From: Pseudopithomyces maydicus
Lineage: Eukaryota; Ascomycota; Dothideomycetes; Pleosporales; Didymosphaeriaceae
Assembly (NCBI GenBank): GCA_026873275.1
Contig: JANTUC010000001.1
Coordinates: forward strand, 558,001-622,000
Length of the DNA: 64,000 nucleotides
Direction of reading: 5' to 3'
A model generated the notes under the pieces. That model saw only the letters and a program-made list of their open reading frames with translations. It was not told the DNA's origin and ran no database searches. Within the stretch, counting starts at the first letter, position 1. Each line of letters starts with the position of its first letter. Of this stretch, positions 23,313 to 36,355 are shown piece by piece. A program made the position numbers and the translations under genes.

Positions 23313-24335
23313 TGTGACGGGATGTAATTGTTATCGTGAGGTCCTGGGCGAGGGGAGGGTGTAATAGCATGTGGGAGCAGAGACTTTATGTACTCAATCA
23401 CTGGCGTATCGCAAATACAGTCGATCCATATCCATGAAACGATACTCTATCGCAGCATCTCAACCCGGCCTGATAACCAGTGGAAGCATATGCCCATGTT
23501 CTGGTGCCTGTAGAATGCAATTAGTCGCTTTACCTCGGCCAAATGATCAGAGTACCCCAATATACTGAAAGCGGATCACAGACATGCCGATCCGAGCGGT
23601 GTACATGACCCTCATTTAAAATAATTTACGGGACCGACTTACACGCATTGACCGTTGAGATTCCAAATCATTCAAACCACAAAAAGCAAGAAGAGCGAAC
23701 CGAAAAAAGCTTATCCAGACTGCAATTCAGAGTGCCGTGCTCAGAACCTTGCATATCGACGAATCATCACCCTTTCAACGTTTCCTCCCTGTCGATGAAC
23801 TTATAAGCTAGCCAGACCAATCTCGACGATGACGATATCGCTCAAGCAGATCAAGTCTGACTCGAAAAGCACATGGCGACATCCGTAGATTTTTTGGTAT
23901 AGAATCCATGATTTAGGAAATATCTAGAATCCAGTAGCAGCATATCCGCATAGCCGGCCTTTATAACATATTGATATAGTGGGCCGCTTTCAGGTATCCA
24001 GCTGGACACGACTTTGCTTTTAGCCATCAAGTATGGCCGAACCTACTTACTCGCTTTTAGCATGCCGATTGCTACTTGATGGCTTAAATTCAATTGGAGG
24101 CAAAACTCGCTCTCGCTACTTGTCTTGTGACGGCGGCAACCAGACCGGAAGGTCAATCACGAAATAGAGACTTGACATGGGTTGTACCATTGAAGAAAGG
24201 AAAATATGTTCAAAGTTTGCTGTGTATGCGGGAATAATTTAACCAGTTCACCAAAAGCATGATTCAATCTACACAAGTATTTTGTTGACTTCAACCCTCG
24301 CATTCAATTCTCTTCTTTATTATCTTCTCTTATGT
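23313..24335. other. Intergenic spacer
   Basis: This 1.0 kb lies upstream of the LPMO-like gene and downstream of the ABM gene. I see no coding gene, RNA or repeat that I can support. Confidence 0.5.
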
Positions 24336-24860
24336 TTAGACAGTATCATTGTACATGGATGCTACTGTCGTATCACCCTTCGCCTCTTCGTGGTAATGCG
24401 CCCCAGCCGCACTGCCGCTAGTATCCAGCTCCTCAAACCTCCTCAGATCCATCGGCTTGTCGAGCAACGGGATGACATAAGGGTCGAATGTCTTCCAGTA
24501 GGGATTCTCCAGATGATACTTCTGGCTCTGTGATTACGTGTCAGTGTGCATTTCTCAGCTGCAACGGAAGAATGGGGTTGACGGGGAATTCCCATCAGCC
24601 TGACGACATTTCCAAAGCTGATACATATCTACTCCTTTCTGTCGGATGCGCAAAGAAAGCGTCGGACTTACAGATTCTTTGAGATACCGCTCTACAATAG
24701 TGAATTTCCTCTTGTCCCCAACATCCTGCATTACAAACCAGGATAAAGTCTCGCGATCCTTGCTATACACCTGGCTCGCCTCCACCAACTTTGCCTTTAA
24801 CTTTTCGATGCTCTCATTATCTTCCTTTGCATACAAGTGTACAACAATCGTGTAAACCAT
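24336..24860 (-). CDS. Antibiotic biosynthesis monooxygenase (ABM)-like small protein
   Basis: Two exons, 24672-24860 and 24336-24527, give 126 residues; the intron is GTAAGT...ATCACAG and phase 0. The protein starts MVYTIVVHLYAKEDNESIEK, then has SWFVMQDVGDKRKFTIVERY and YHLENPYWKTFDPYVIPLL. This is the dimeric ferredoxin-like alpha-beta barrel pattern of ABM domains, which act as cofactor-free monooxygenases, isomerases or heme-handling proteins. Such single-domain copies are common in plant-associated fungi and mostly uncharacterised. There is no signal peptide, so it is probably cytosolic. No biosynthetic gene cluster surrounds it, so a secondary-metabolite role is not supported by context. 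Confidence 0.75.
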
Positions 24861-25625
24861 GTTGCTAACTGGATCTGTTATAAAACTTTCTTGGTGTTCA
24901 GAGGAGGGTGTATATATTCAACAACTGGAACGAATTTCTGTACAATGGCGACCAAAGGAGATGTATACACAGGCGAATGTATATATAAGTTCTTTATTCT
25001 TGTTTGGAGAGGAGGGGATGTCCGGGTTTTGCTCATAGCGTTGAAAGTGTGACGTAAGTCCACGGCCATACAGCGGCCCCGCAGCGGATCCCGTGAAAAA
25101 ACAGACACAAGCTTATCTCCTAACCATCATTCGACTAGTAAGAGCGGTTAGTCACCTAGGGAATGTCCTGATCACTAACGCGGCGTGTGGAATGGCATTG
25201 TTCCTGTTTGCCACAAAACAACTACAACGATAGTTCAGGTGCGAGCCGGGGAATTACAAGGTCTGAAACTTCCACAGCTAACAGAGCGCTTTGCCTGGTT
25301 TGTGCCCGAATGTACGAGATGGACAGATAGCGGCGTGTCGAGATGATCTGGTCATGATAATCATCAAATCAAGCGAAGTCGTCGTGGTTAGATGATATGT
25401 TTATGAACATTCAATCTTATCTTTTCGTAACCCCTCCCACTTCATAAAGGACATCGCGACGTTACCAAAGCAAACGAGGTCGCCAAGCAACAACTCCATC
25501 CAAGAGAATTACAAACATAACCCCAGAGAACGTCCTATACACCGCCGCCTATGACTCTAGATAATCACACCTAAGAAGCAAGGAAAGGCCCTATTTTACA
25601 ATCCTTTGTCCACCCACTGTTGCCA
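24861..25625. other. Intergenic spacer
   Basis: This 765 bp holds the promoter side of the ABM gene and the 3' flank of ACC1. Nothing further is recognisable. Confidence 0.5.
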
Positions 25626-28600
25626 CTATGCCTTCGAAAGCAATTTGATAAGCTCCTCCTTTTCTCCAGTTGGTAGAGTGCTCAAGAGCGTCATCACACC
25701 CTTGATACCTCCCTCGCGGTTGTGGCGCATGAGCTCCGAAATTTCCGATGCAACGGCGTCACGCTTGATGACCTCCGTGCGTTCGTGAATATTCTGCCTG
25801 TTTTGCTCGTACCATACTGCAACGCTCATATCGTCTTGATCCCATTGAGGAATCTGCGACCATGCCTTCATCATCTCCAGATTCTTAGTCCGGGTAGATG
25901 TATCCAGCTTGGTTTGACGATCCTTCGTAGTGGGGGCTGAAGCCGCAGCAATCTTCTTGAGGATATACTCCTCATTGAGACGTCTTCGAAGGCGCCAGTA
26001 GAAGAAGCGGCGCGCGTTCTGCCAACGAAGAGAAGAGCGGATGACGCCCTTAGCCTTCATGCGGCCTGCGCGATCGTGTAGGTCAGCAAACTGGTGAGCG
26101 ATCTGACCGTATACAGGCAACAGCAGCTGTTCACGCTCCGTCATTTCAGCCTTGATACTCTGAAGCTGGTCCTGAGGTGTGGCAGGATCGTTCAGCTTGC
26201 GCTTGAGAGCACCGTAGGTTGGATCGTTACGAGCCATCGTTTCCAGTTGACGCTCCTTACGGAACTTGATGCCCACGATACCTTCAGGCTCCAGCACACC
26301 ACCACGAGCATCCTCATCGGCGTACATCTCCATGAATTGAGGATTGATGGTTGGGTCGACAACGACCCACGATCCGCCACGGAGTTCGCCCAAGGGAGGA
26401 ATATACACGAAGACAGGTTGCTCGTACTTGACGAGGGCATCGACAATGTACGAACCATACTTGAGTACTTCGTTGTACATGTCGCGCTGACCACCGGAGA
26501 AACCACGCCAGTTGGCAAGAATCATCAGCGGCAATTGCTCGCCATTGTTGAAATCTTTGATAGCCTGAGCAGTCTTGAAAGCAGAGTTGGGGTACCAGAC
26601 ACCACCAGCCTCTGACGTGACTTGCTCAATCGAATCTGGGTTGGCGGGATCAGCGGGTGTGACATTCTCAACTGAGCGAGTCTCAACGCCAATGACACCG
26701 ACAGGGATACCGCCAAGACGAGCACGGCCCACGACAACCGTCTTTGCCCAACCACCGAGAGCCTCAACGAAAGAGCCGCGATCGAAAAGACCAGATTCGA
26801 AACCGGTTTCATCTTCTTTACCAGCAATCAGATGCCTGACATCGTAGGCGGATTTGCCAGGAGGATAGTAAGTAACGTCGCGGTCCCAGTCGTCATCGCT
26901 AGGAGCGACGGGAATTGGCGAGCCCTTCTTATCAGGCACAAAGGACAGCCAATTGACAATCTTAGAAACACCCTCAAAATCGTCCTCGGCGGTCATGTGA
27001 GAAACACCATTCCTGTACATGATTTGCGTACCACCAAGCTGAAGATTGGATGTATAGACTTCACGACCAAGCAACTTATTGATAGCTTGAGCGCCGGTGA
27101 GAATGATCGGCTGGCCCTCGATCTGAATGGCACGTTGTCCAAGACGCACAAGGTAGGCACCGATGCCTATGAAAATAGTTAGCAGAGTAAGGGTATTAAA
27201 GAGGTTGACCTACCAACTGAGCGGCACGTCACCAAAGTAATGGTAAAGATGTCCTCATAAGCCCTAGAGGTTTCACCAGCGATGAGACCAGATCCGCGAA
27301 GAGACTCAACACCGAGACCGTCCTCACGACCGATGATCGTAGTGATCTTGTAACGCTCTTCGCCCTCAACGGTAACCTTTTCGCATAGGACGTCCTCACG
27401 TTGACCCTCAACGAAGGCCTTGTACTTCTCGGGTGTCAGGAAAAGGTAATCAAAGCCAGATTCAGGCTTGCTGATATCTTTCCATGCAACAGAGAAGTGA
27501 GGAATGAGCTCCTCAGCAAGACCGATGCGAGCACCTGAGTTGGCGGACAGATAAATCCGAGGAATACCGTACTGGCGAGCAAGCTCAGAGCACTTGTGGA
27601 AAAAGTTATCTTCCTGAGGACCGAAAGAACCAATCTTGAACGTAATGTCATTGGCGATGACAATGAACTTTCGGCCTTTGGGGTACTCTGGTGTCTTAGC
27701 CGTGATGATCCAACCGACCATACCAATGGTGTTGGTTCCAGGTTCACGATTGACTTGAGCCAGCTCATCATTATCGTCGAGCACGAGCTCGTAATACTCA
27801 ATACACTCTCCTCTTTGAGGCTGCTTCTCACGTAGGTGATCGTGTTTGGCAACAGCCGCATGCCAGCTGTTCTCGATGGCTTGGCGGAAAAGCTCGGGGA
27901 AGTCGTATACGTACTGAGTTCCCATGAGGTGAGCCTTGTAACGCTTGGGTTGCAGAGCTCCCTTGGTAGGGTAAGGAGTATTGACGGGTTGTAGATGAAG
28001 AGCTCCGATCTTGGTAGTTCCACCAACGCTGTGGAAAACCCACCTGCCCATTTTTTCAGATTTGCGCTCGGCGTACATCTCGACGTTGATGACATAGCCA
28101 GAAGTGTTAGTGATAACAACGCGGAGGGGGTAGGGCGTGCCAGTCGTAGGGTCGGTTACAATGATGCGTATCTCAGCACCGGTGACACGCAAACGCCAGA
28201 GACGACGACCAAAACGATCCAAGAAGCCACCAATGGCCTCCTCCACCTCGCTAATGGCAAGCGGGAAGACGTGGGAGAAGTTGATGAAGATGTGATTCAT
28301 GTCAGCTTGCGAGGTTCCAACAATCTCGAGGGCGTCGAGGATGTCGGTCATCAATCTATCGGTTTCAGAAATCATGTACTCTGCCGTAGGGATGTCTTCA
28401 CGAAGACGTCCAGAACGAACAACCGCCCTCAAGAAGTAACGTTTGTCGCTCTCAGCACCCTTGCCTACAGCCTCGTAGATGTGAATATTGCGGTTCTCGG
28501 TGAAAACTGGCTTTATGTTGAATTTGGAGAGACGGCCAAGCTCAAGCTGGAAAGCAAGTGCGGGTTCGACGTGACGAATGCTGTCGTCCTCAGTAAAGTG

Positions 28601-31600
28601 AGGTCCCCGGAAAGTGTAGTAGCCAGGGTAGGTTCCATCCTTGTGTCCACAGACAAATGTGAGACGGCGGATACGGCGAGTCAATAGCTCTTCCTTGTAA
28701 TCCTTGACGATTGGCAAGATACGCTCCAGGATTTCCTTGTCATCAAAGCTCTCAACATCGCGCACTGCAACATTGAGAACACCAGTAAGTTCATCGGGCG
28801 TTTGGCTGATGTTCGCACCTGATGTTGGTGTACGCTTCAATGTCATGGTCTCTTTGAGATTAGCAGTACTCTTCTTCGCAGCCGCAGGGAAAATCTCCAG
28901 AGCCTTGGCGATGGACTCATCAACATCGTCCAAGTATTCAACAGGAACGACTACACCCTTGCGGCTAGGCTCACCCTCGATCTTGGAGTTGAGCGAAGAA
29001 AGGTCGGAGATGGACTGGATGCGGGGAGGACGCTCAAAGGCAGGAGTGCTAGGAGTGCCAGGCTGCGAAGCCTCCACAGGAAGGCCGTACTCCTGCTCGC
29101 CAACCTTCCTAAGAATAAAGTCCCAGGACAAGAGGTACGGCTGCTCTCCATTGATATGATAGTGAATATCCTTCAGTTGGTAGGCACGGTAGGCACGGCG
29201 AGTGTACACTTCCAACGCAGCAAGGGCCACCCAGGGATCCTGATGTACAAAGAACTGTGGGAGCACATCGAAGACAGTGTATCGGGAATCGACAACTTCT
29301 TTGATGACTTCGAAGTTGGGTTCGCGGTGATCCCAGCCACTTTCACCATAACGAGACTCGACGACAGCAGATCGCAGGATGTGCTCCATCTGAGATGTGC
29401 GTTCTTCGAGAGAAGGCATGGCACACTGGATAAGCACCTCGCGGGCTTTGAGTGAAACCTTGGCGGTCTGGCGGGACTCCAGCTCGGTAAGCTTCTTAAG
29501 CGCATCCTTGAAATACTTGGCAACATTACCAGCACCAGGCTTGTTAGGTCGGTAAAGATCCAAGATTGCAATGAGGAGGTTGTTCTTGGCATTGACCCTG
29601 GTGTGAGACAGAACTGTGTGAACGATAGGAATAATGTTGCTGCGGTTCTCGTCGCGGAGCTTAAGGATGACCTCTTCATCACGGCCAGCACGGTTAGAGA
29701 ACAAGTTTTCGACGGTCCAATATTGCTCCAGGAGTCGGATCATAACTTGGTACTCGTGGGCCTTGAGGCCATCGTTGTAGCGGTCAATGATCTCAGTCAG
29801 AGGCGAAAGACTAGCCTTCAAGAGTTCAGCATCATTCTTGGGAACGTTCTCGTCAAGGAAGCGTTGGAAAGCCTTGGCAAGCTGCTTCGCAGGGAACTCA
29901 AGGCTGCGCTTGTGAGCTCGCTCGACAACTTCTGACAAGGTGCTGTCAAGCTTCTGAGGCATACGGGAATGCAAAGCAGAGGCCTGGGCATTCCATTCTC
30001 CGTAGGGTAGCTCAGGGTCACGAAGAACCTCAACAAGCTCCTTCAGCGTACTTTGCATGATGACTTGGTTGTCGAAACCTTGAAGAATATGGGTGACAAC
30101 GCCGAAGAGATAGGCAAACCTTTGCGGCGGCTTGTTGCCCATAACTTGTGGGGGTCCAAGATCAGGGAGCAGACCAACGAATGGCTGCGCGGACTTAACC
30201 TTGGAGGGGTCATCCAAAGCGAGTATACCGAGGATGTCACCAGCTTCCAGAGCAGCTCCGGGCTGCTTGATGAAACTGACAATGCCGTCTTCTTGAGCGA
30301 TGAGCGGCATGTACATCTTCATCACCTCGACTTCAGCGAAAGCCTGACCCTTCTTGATGTGATCGCCATTGTCCACGGTGAATTTTACGAGCTTGCCTGG
30401 AGATGGTGTGCGGAGCTGTGTAGGGTCATTCTCTTGCTCCAAAAGAGCGGTCTTGCCATCAATAGAGACACGAGTGGCACCAATCTCTTCTTTCCAGTAC
30501 ACGCTGTGGGACTTTCCACTAAGGAGGACAAGAAGGCCACCGTCGGCAAGTGCCCTTACGCCGACGGAGCATTTTGAACCGTTGATGAAGAGAGTGAAGC
30601 TGTCGATGCTGGAACGAGTAGCTGTGAACTTGTAGCGGTAACCCTCGTAGATGAAATCTATGGGGAAAACGGTCTTGAGGACATCCTTGGAAGGAACCTG
30701 ACCCTTTTCTAAACTAGTCTTGTACTCGTTGATGCAGGCTTCGCTGGCAACATGAGCCTTGGTGACGGCACCACAGATGACGGCAATCATGGGATCAGGT
30801 CGTTCAGCAGTGAGCTTCTTGGAAATCAGCTCGTCCAACCAACCAGTTGTGATGGTGTTGTCTTCGAAGGCAGGTGTCTCAAGAAGCTTGATGAGATATT
30901 CGACAGTGGTCTTGAAGTCACCCCGAATGCTCAACTCCTTGAGCGCGACAACCATGTGTTTCCGTGACGCCTGTCGGTTCTCGCCATAAGCGAAGATGTG
31001 ACCAAACTGCGAGTCGGAGAAGCTATGGATACCACCAGCGGAGCTGACAGAGAAATAACCCCATACGTTGGAGCTACTCCTGAAGTTCAGATCGTGCATG
31101 GTTCCACCAGAAGGCTTGAACCCCTCATCAGGGTCTTCTGAGGTGATACGGCACGCAGTGCAATGCCCCTTGGGTGTCGGTCGTCGCTGCTTCTGTACGC
31201 TACCCTCCTTGTCAAAATCAAAGTCAAGGGGGGTGCTGGTGTGGGGATCCGCGCCGTAAAGCAGTCGGATGTCGCGAATGCGGTGCAAAGGAAGACCCAT
31301 GGCAATCTGAAGCTGGGCAGCTGGAAGGTTGACACCAGTGACCATTTCGGTGGTAGGGTGCTCGACCTGAAGACGAGGGTTCAGTTCGAGGAAGTAGAAC
31401 TTGTCGTCGGCATGTGAGTACAGGTACTCGACGGTACCAGCAGAAACATAACCGACGAGCTTTCCGAGAGACACGGCCGCCTTTTCCATCTCGTGGAAGG
31501 TCTTTGGGGTGGCGACGGTCACGGGTGCCTCCTCGATGATCTTTTGGTGTCGTCGCTGTACGGAACAATCACGGCCAAACAGCGAGATGTTGTTACCGTA

Positions 31601-32566
31601 CTGATCAGCAAGCAACTGGACCTCAAGATGCCGTGCGCTGCCGGCAAGCTTCATAATGAAGATGGGCGAGCCGGGGATCTCGGACGCGGCAGCCTTGTAC
31701 AGCTGGACGAAGTCCTCCTCGCGCTCGACCTTGCGGATACCCTTGCCGCCACCACCTTCCGAGGCCTTGACCATGACCGGGAAGCCGATACGCCTGGCTG
31801 CCTCCAGACCCTCTTCAGGCGTCTTTGTGCAGCCCTTGTCGTAGACCGAGTCCTCGACAGTGACGATGCCCTTGTCATCGACGACGACCTCGTCGACGCC
31901 CTCGCCCGACCACGGAATGCAAGGCACCTTGGCGTGCTGTGCGACGATTGTGGAGGAGATCTTGTCTCCCAGCGACCGCATGGCGGATCCTGGGGGCCGA
32001 TGAAGACGATCTTCTTGGGCGAGGCGGCGAGGGATTCGGGCAGCTTTGGGTTTTCGGAGGCGTGGCCCCTAGGCACGGTGTCAGTAAGAAAAGTTCCTCT
32101 CCAAGGAGCGAGGGGCAACGCACCATCCTGCCCAGACTGCGTGGACGTTCATGCGCTCGGCAATGTCGACGATGAGCTCGACGTTGGCGTAGTTGTTGTT
32201 GTTGGTGCCTCCGGGCACCTCAACGTACTGGTCAGCCATGCGGATGTACTCGGCGTTGGCCTGCAGGTCCTCGGGCGTGGCCATGACGGTGAACTGGATG
32301 GCGCGCTCATCGCCAAAGGTCTCGTAGGCCCACTTCCGCACGGAGCGGATTTCCTTGACTGCGGCAATGCCGTTGTTCGCAATGAGCACGTTGGTGATGA
32401 CGGTGTGGCCGTCGTGGGCGGAGACAAAGTCCTTGACCTTGCCCGGGGCAGCGGCGCCGAGATGGTTCCCGCCGATGAAGTGCGGTGCGAGGTTGTAGCG
32501 TGCGGCCGACGAGCTCGGGCTGCCGTTGGCAGAGCCATTGGCGCCGGGGTGCTGAGCTCCGGCCAT
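25626..32566 (-). CDS. ACC1: Acetyl-CoA carboxylase, with one-base frame break near the 5' end
   Basis: Exons 32124-32566, 27214-32068 and 25626-27166 encode about 2279 residues if one base is restored. Biotin carboxylase covers about residues 60-560 ([37 protein letters not shown] loop; [11 protein letters not shown]). The biotin carrier site EVEVMKM has its Lys near 731. The carboxyltransferase beta and alpha parts fill the last 750 residues ([34 protein letters not shown]). The enzyme makes malonyl-CoA in the cytosol, the committed step of fatty acid synthesis. After KKIVFIGP the frame breaks at the run of five C on the coding strand (31992-31996). Six would restore [11 protein letters not shown], and exon phases agree only with that extra base. 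An inactive ACC1 would be lethal, so a data error is the likely cause. Confidence 0.95.
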
Positions 32567-34492
32567 GGTGGTGAGTGAGGAGGGGTTGTGCCCGTGCAGG
32601 GACTGCGGTGGAGGGCAGAGGGTCGGAGGTGGGCCGAGCGGAATTTATGGTAGGGATGTGTCGGCGAGTTTTGCTGCGATCCCCGGGGGTTTCGATGGCC
32701 AATTGCAGCCGTCTGGTCTGGCAGAGGACGTGTACAATGCCGGTGGGAGGTGCCGGACACGAGGGTATTAGTAGAGGCTATGTATCTTGGGCGGGCGGGC
32801 GAGCGGTCAGCGGGCAAAGCTGTAGACGCTGGGCCTGCACATCCAAGGCCAAGGGCGGAGAGAGGCTGCGGAGCTCTGGGTGGCCGCGCAACAAAACAAC
32901 AAAAACACGCCAGGGAAGGAGGGGGAGGAGGGGTTTGGGAGGAGGGAGAGGGAGAGGAAAGGACGGGTATCGCGAGCGCCAGAGGCAGGGAGGAGAGAAG
33001 GAAGGGAGCGAGGGCGAGCGGGCGGCGGTAGTTAATAAAATTTCACGTCGACGACGGGCCCCTCCCCAATGCTCGACCCGAGAAGCTGTTGAGCAGAGGC
33101 CACACGCCCGAGCATCGTCAACGCTGCCGAAGCAGGCTAGGATCGCAGCTCCCCCAACCCCAAAAGTGCCAAACGCAGCCCCTGGACTCGCCGAGCGCCC
33201 CGTGCATGACTACAGATGGGCGACCACCGGAGCCCGAGGACCGCATCTGGGCGCTCATTGAGACGGCCTAGCAGCCTCTTGCTCGTCCAGCCGTCGTCCA
33301 GCCGTCGTCCAGCCAGGCCCGCCATCGCGCACCACGCTGGGCCCCGTCGCTGTTGAGAGATAGCCAGCCCTCCGAGGCGGCGGCGGCGACGTGGTTGAGC
33401 ACACCACGATAACGACCCGCCAGAAGCATGCTCTCTGCTGCACCTCATCCCGTCTGGCTAACGCCGCCCTGCACCAGCGTCGCTGCATCGGGGCCTGGGC
33501 ATCCAACACTCCACCAACACCCATCTAACATATCGCGCTGCCGGCGCCCCTCTACAGCTCCGACCATTCGTGCTGCAGCCTCCCTGGCGTCCACCGTCCA
33601 CGGCCACCCGGCTCTCCACTCACAGCATTTCGGAGTCCGTCCGGTGCTGCTTCCCCAGCGACCGCGCTGCCCATCCTGCTGCCTGTGCCTGTGCCCGTCA
33701 TGCTCCTTGGGCGAGGGTCCTCGAGCTGTCAGAAAAGACAGTAGCACCAGAGGACACGCTCGCCGACCCTCGGATCGCCGAGACGTCGTGCCGTGCGGTC
33801 GACACGCCGACCCACCCGAGTCTTGTTAGATTTTCCGCGAGGGGGAAGGGGGAGCGAAGGGGGAAGAAAAGCAAGTCGACATCCAGCACGTGGGTAGGTT
33901 TGTAGCTATCCATCTACATATGTACAGAAGAATCCATGTGGAAGCTCCGATGCGCATGGTTCCGTTCCGACCAGCCTTTTCCAGGGTTGCGGGACGATCC
34001 ATAGCGCAATGCAAAAATCGTACGACTTTGGAGGTGACGGCCCCAAACACCACATGGCCCGTGCATGGCCCTATACAATTCTCCGCATCGCCATTTGCCT
34101 GGCCGAAACGCGCTTTGCACCTTTGCACCTTGTAACCTGCGCCCTCGACCCTGCATGTCCAGGTGCACATGCTTTCATCATGGGAAGAACAGCTTGTCAT
34201 CAGCGACTCAAGATGCAACGGTCCATTCTACCTGCCACCACTAATCGGGTATCCTCTCGCCAAAACAAATGAAATGGTAGACTATGTGCATGCGATATAG
34301 CTAGGGATGCCAACTTGCCAACACCAGCGAGCGCTCTCGTGCACAACGCTGCTCGTCAAGTGCCCGCTCCCGTCAACATGTGTAATGTCGTTCAGTGTGG
34401 GCCATTGAACCCCAGTCGCCGCTTCCGTGTAGACGACTCCCAACTCCAAGCCCATGCAAAAGATCGTAACATATGATGCTATGCTCGCCGAA
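32567..34492. promoter_or_regulatory. ACC1 upstream region and NudE 3' flank
   Basis: This 1.9 kb region is GC-rich near ACC1, with purine-rich GGAGGGAG stretches (about 32915-33015) and an 11-bp tandem repeat (33283-33314). Long open frames follow base composition and carry no domains. The ACC1 promoter and 5' UTR must lie here. Confidence 0.5.
33283..33314. repeat. 11-bp tandem repeat (TCGTCCAGCCG)x3
   Basis: Three near-perfect head-to-tail copies of an 11-bp unit lie about 720 bp upstream of ACC1. The function is unknown; it may be a simple slippage product. Confidence 0.75.
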
Positions 34493-36355
34493 TCATGTAC
34501 TGAGAAAGAAAATGCGGCCGTCATCTGCAGGAACCCGCCCATGCTCTGCTGCCCTACCTAGAAGGACTCCTCCACCTGGCTCATTTTGCGCGGTCTTGCA
34601 GGAGGCGGACCCATGCCGTACTCGCCCATGCTTGAACTGGCCCTTCTTACCCCCCTCCACTCTGCCGCCGGGGGATCCCACTGGGAGTGGGGATACCCGA
34701 CCTGTCGACAGACATGCGCCGTGGTACAGGTGTGGCTGGATTACGCCCCCCTCACTCAGCCCATCTGCCTCATCCCGCAATGCGCTTGACAGGGAAATGG
34801 AATGCGCGTGACCGTGGCCCATCGACTGTCCGCTCATCGAGCTCCGTGGACGTGGAATCCGCCCCTCCACCCCGCTGATGGACGAAGAGGCGTAGTGGCC
34901 CAATGGTGTCCGCGTACTGCTCCTGCTCACTGGTCGGTGGGACGCTCCTGAGGCCCGACTGCTCGGACGGCTGGAGCTGGGCTCGCGTGATGCTCCAAAC
35001 GACAGACGACTGACGCCAGAGTCGCCGGTAGCGTTCATGCCTGAGCCCATAGATGCCTGCGATGTTCGTTTGCTGCTTCGCCTCACCGTCACCGTACTCG
35101 GAATGTGGTGTCCAAGAGCGCTTGCGTTGCGCGGACTGGCACGAGGAGGTGTGTGTGTCGGAGCAGGCAGTCTCGATCGCACGTTGTGCACCCGCTCCTC
35201 GAGCTTCTGCATGTTGCCAATCAGGTTGCGGATCTGGTAAAGGGAGCCAGACCTCGGCAGACCACCAGCCGGCTTCCCTCCCACACTCGGCCTGGCACCC
35301 TTATGGGCAGGACCAGTCGTCCGTATCGAAGGCGTAGCGCGACCGCTGGGGGTGGCTGCACTCTTGAAAGCGGCCGACATGCTAGGGCCTCGGGAGTGTC
35401 GTGGTCCTCTAGATGAATACAGGCCAGGCTTGGGGGTGGCCGAGGGGTCCAGAGCAAGGGAGCCCTTGCGCTTCGCAGGCATGGGTGTCGAGGGTACAGG
35501 CTTCGCGGGAAGAGAGGCTTCGGACAGTGGTGGCGATGGGGGCGTGGCATCGGGGTTCAGCGCTTCTGGTTTCGAGTGAGGTGGGGTGGAGGCGGTCGTG
35601 GGCGACGAGAGTGCGGTGGCGGACGTGGACGTTTCTGACACGGGCGAGCGAGGACGCAACGAATCGCCAGCGAGCAGGTTCGAGGTCTTGCGCTGATGGT
35701 GCCTCTCGATGGTGGCCTCTGCAATGCGTAGCTTCTCCTGCACGATGTCGGCTTCGATGCGGAGGTCGGACAGCTCGTCGCGCAGCCGCTGGTTCTCTAT
35801 CCTCAGGCCTTCACGCTCCTGCTCTCCAATCTTGATCTCTTCGTCCAGCATGACGGTTCGCTCCAGGGCGACGTTGTACTTGTGCTCGAGCTCTTCGAGC
35901 GACGACGTCTGGTTGCGGTCGCGGCGCTCGAGGTCGTCGTTCTGGACTTCGGTGTCGCGCAACTGCAGCTGCATGGATCGCTGCGACTCGCGGAGGGCGG
36001 TGATCTCCTTCTGGAGCGTGTTCTGGGCATTGCTGGCCTCGGTCTTGCTCTGCTTGTACTTGGTCTACGGCTGGGGGTCAGCGACGGCTACGGGACAGCC
36101 TGCGGTGGCGGGGTGTGGCCCTACCTTCCACTCGTCGACTTCGAAGCCGAGCCCCTCAACCTTCTCCTTCAGCTTGCGCTCGCGCTTCTCGCTCTCCTCA
36201 ATGTCCTTCTCGAGCTCGGCCTCGAGCTCCTTGCTGGAGGCCTGGAACTCCTGCAGCTCCACCTCCAGCGCCTCGTACTGGCTCTTGTAGTAGGCCAGCT
36301 CGTCGTCGGCGCTGCTGCCCTCGCCCCGCGCGGGCGACGAGGAAGCGTCGGCCAT
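34493..36355 (-). CDS. NDE1: Nuclear distribution protein NudE (dynein/Lis1 cofactor)
   Basis: Exons 36125-36355 and 34493-36064 give 600 residues. Residues about 15-200 form an almost unbroken coiled coil ([60 protein letters not shown]), the NudE N-terminal domain that dimerises and binds Lis1 and dynein. The rest is Ser/Pro/Arg-rich and disordered, with a short helix [20 protein letters not shown]. In fungi NudE activates cytoplasmic dynein for nuclear migration in hyphae. The intron uses GTAGGG and CCGTAG. The last 60 or so residues (from about [12 protein letters not shown] on) look unlike structured NudE ends, so the true C-terminus may involve another intron or a frame break. The start ATG begins [13 protein letters not shown]. 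Confidence 0.88.

Noticed and set aside
33428..33905. Open frames of 111-133 codons upstream of ACC1
   Set aside because: Cys/Pro/Ser-rich translations driven by composition, with no start context, splice sites or family match.
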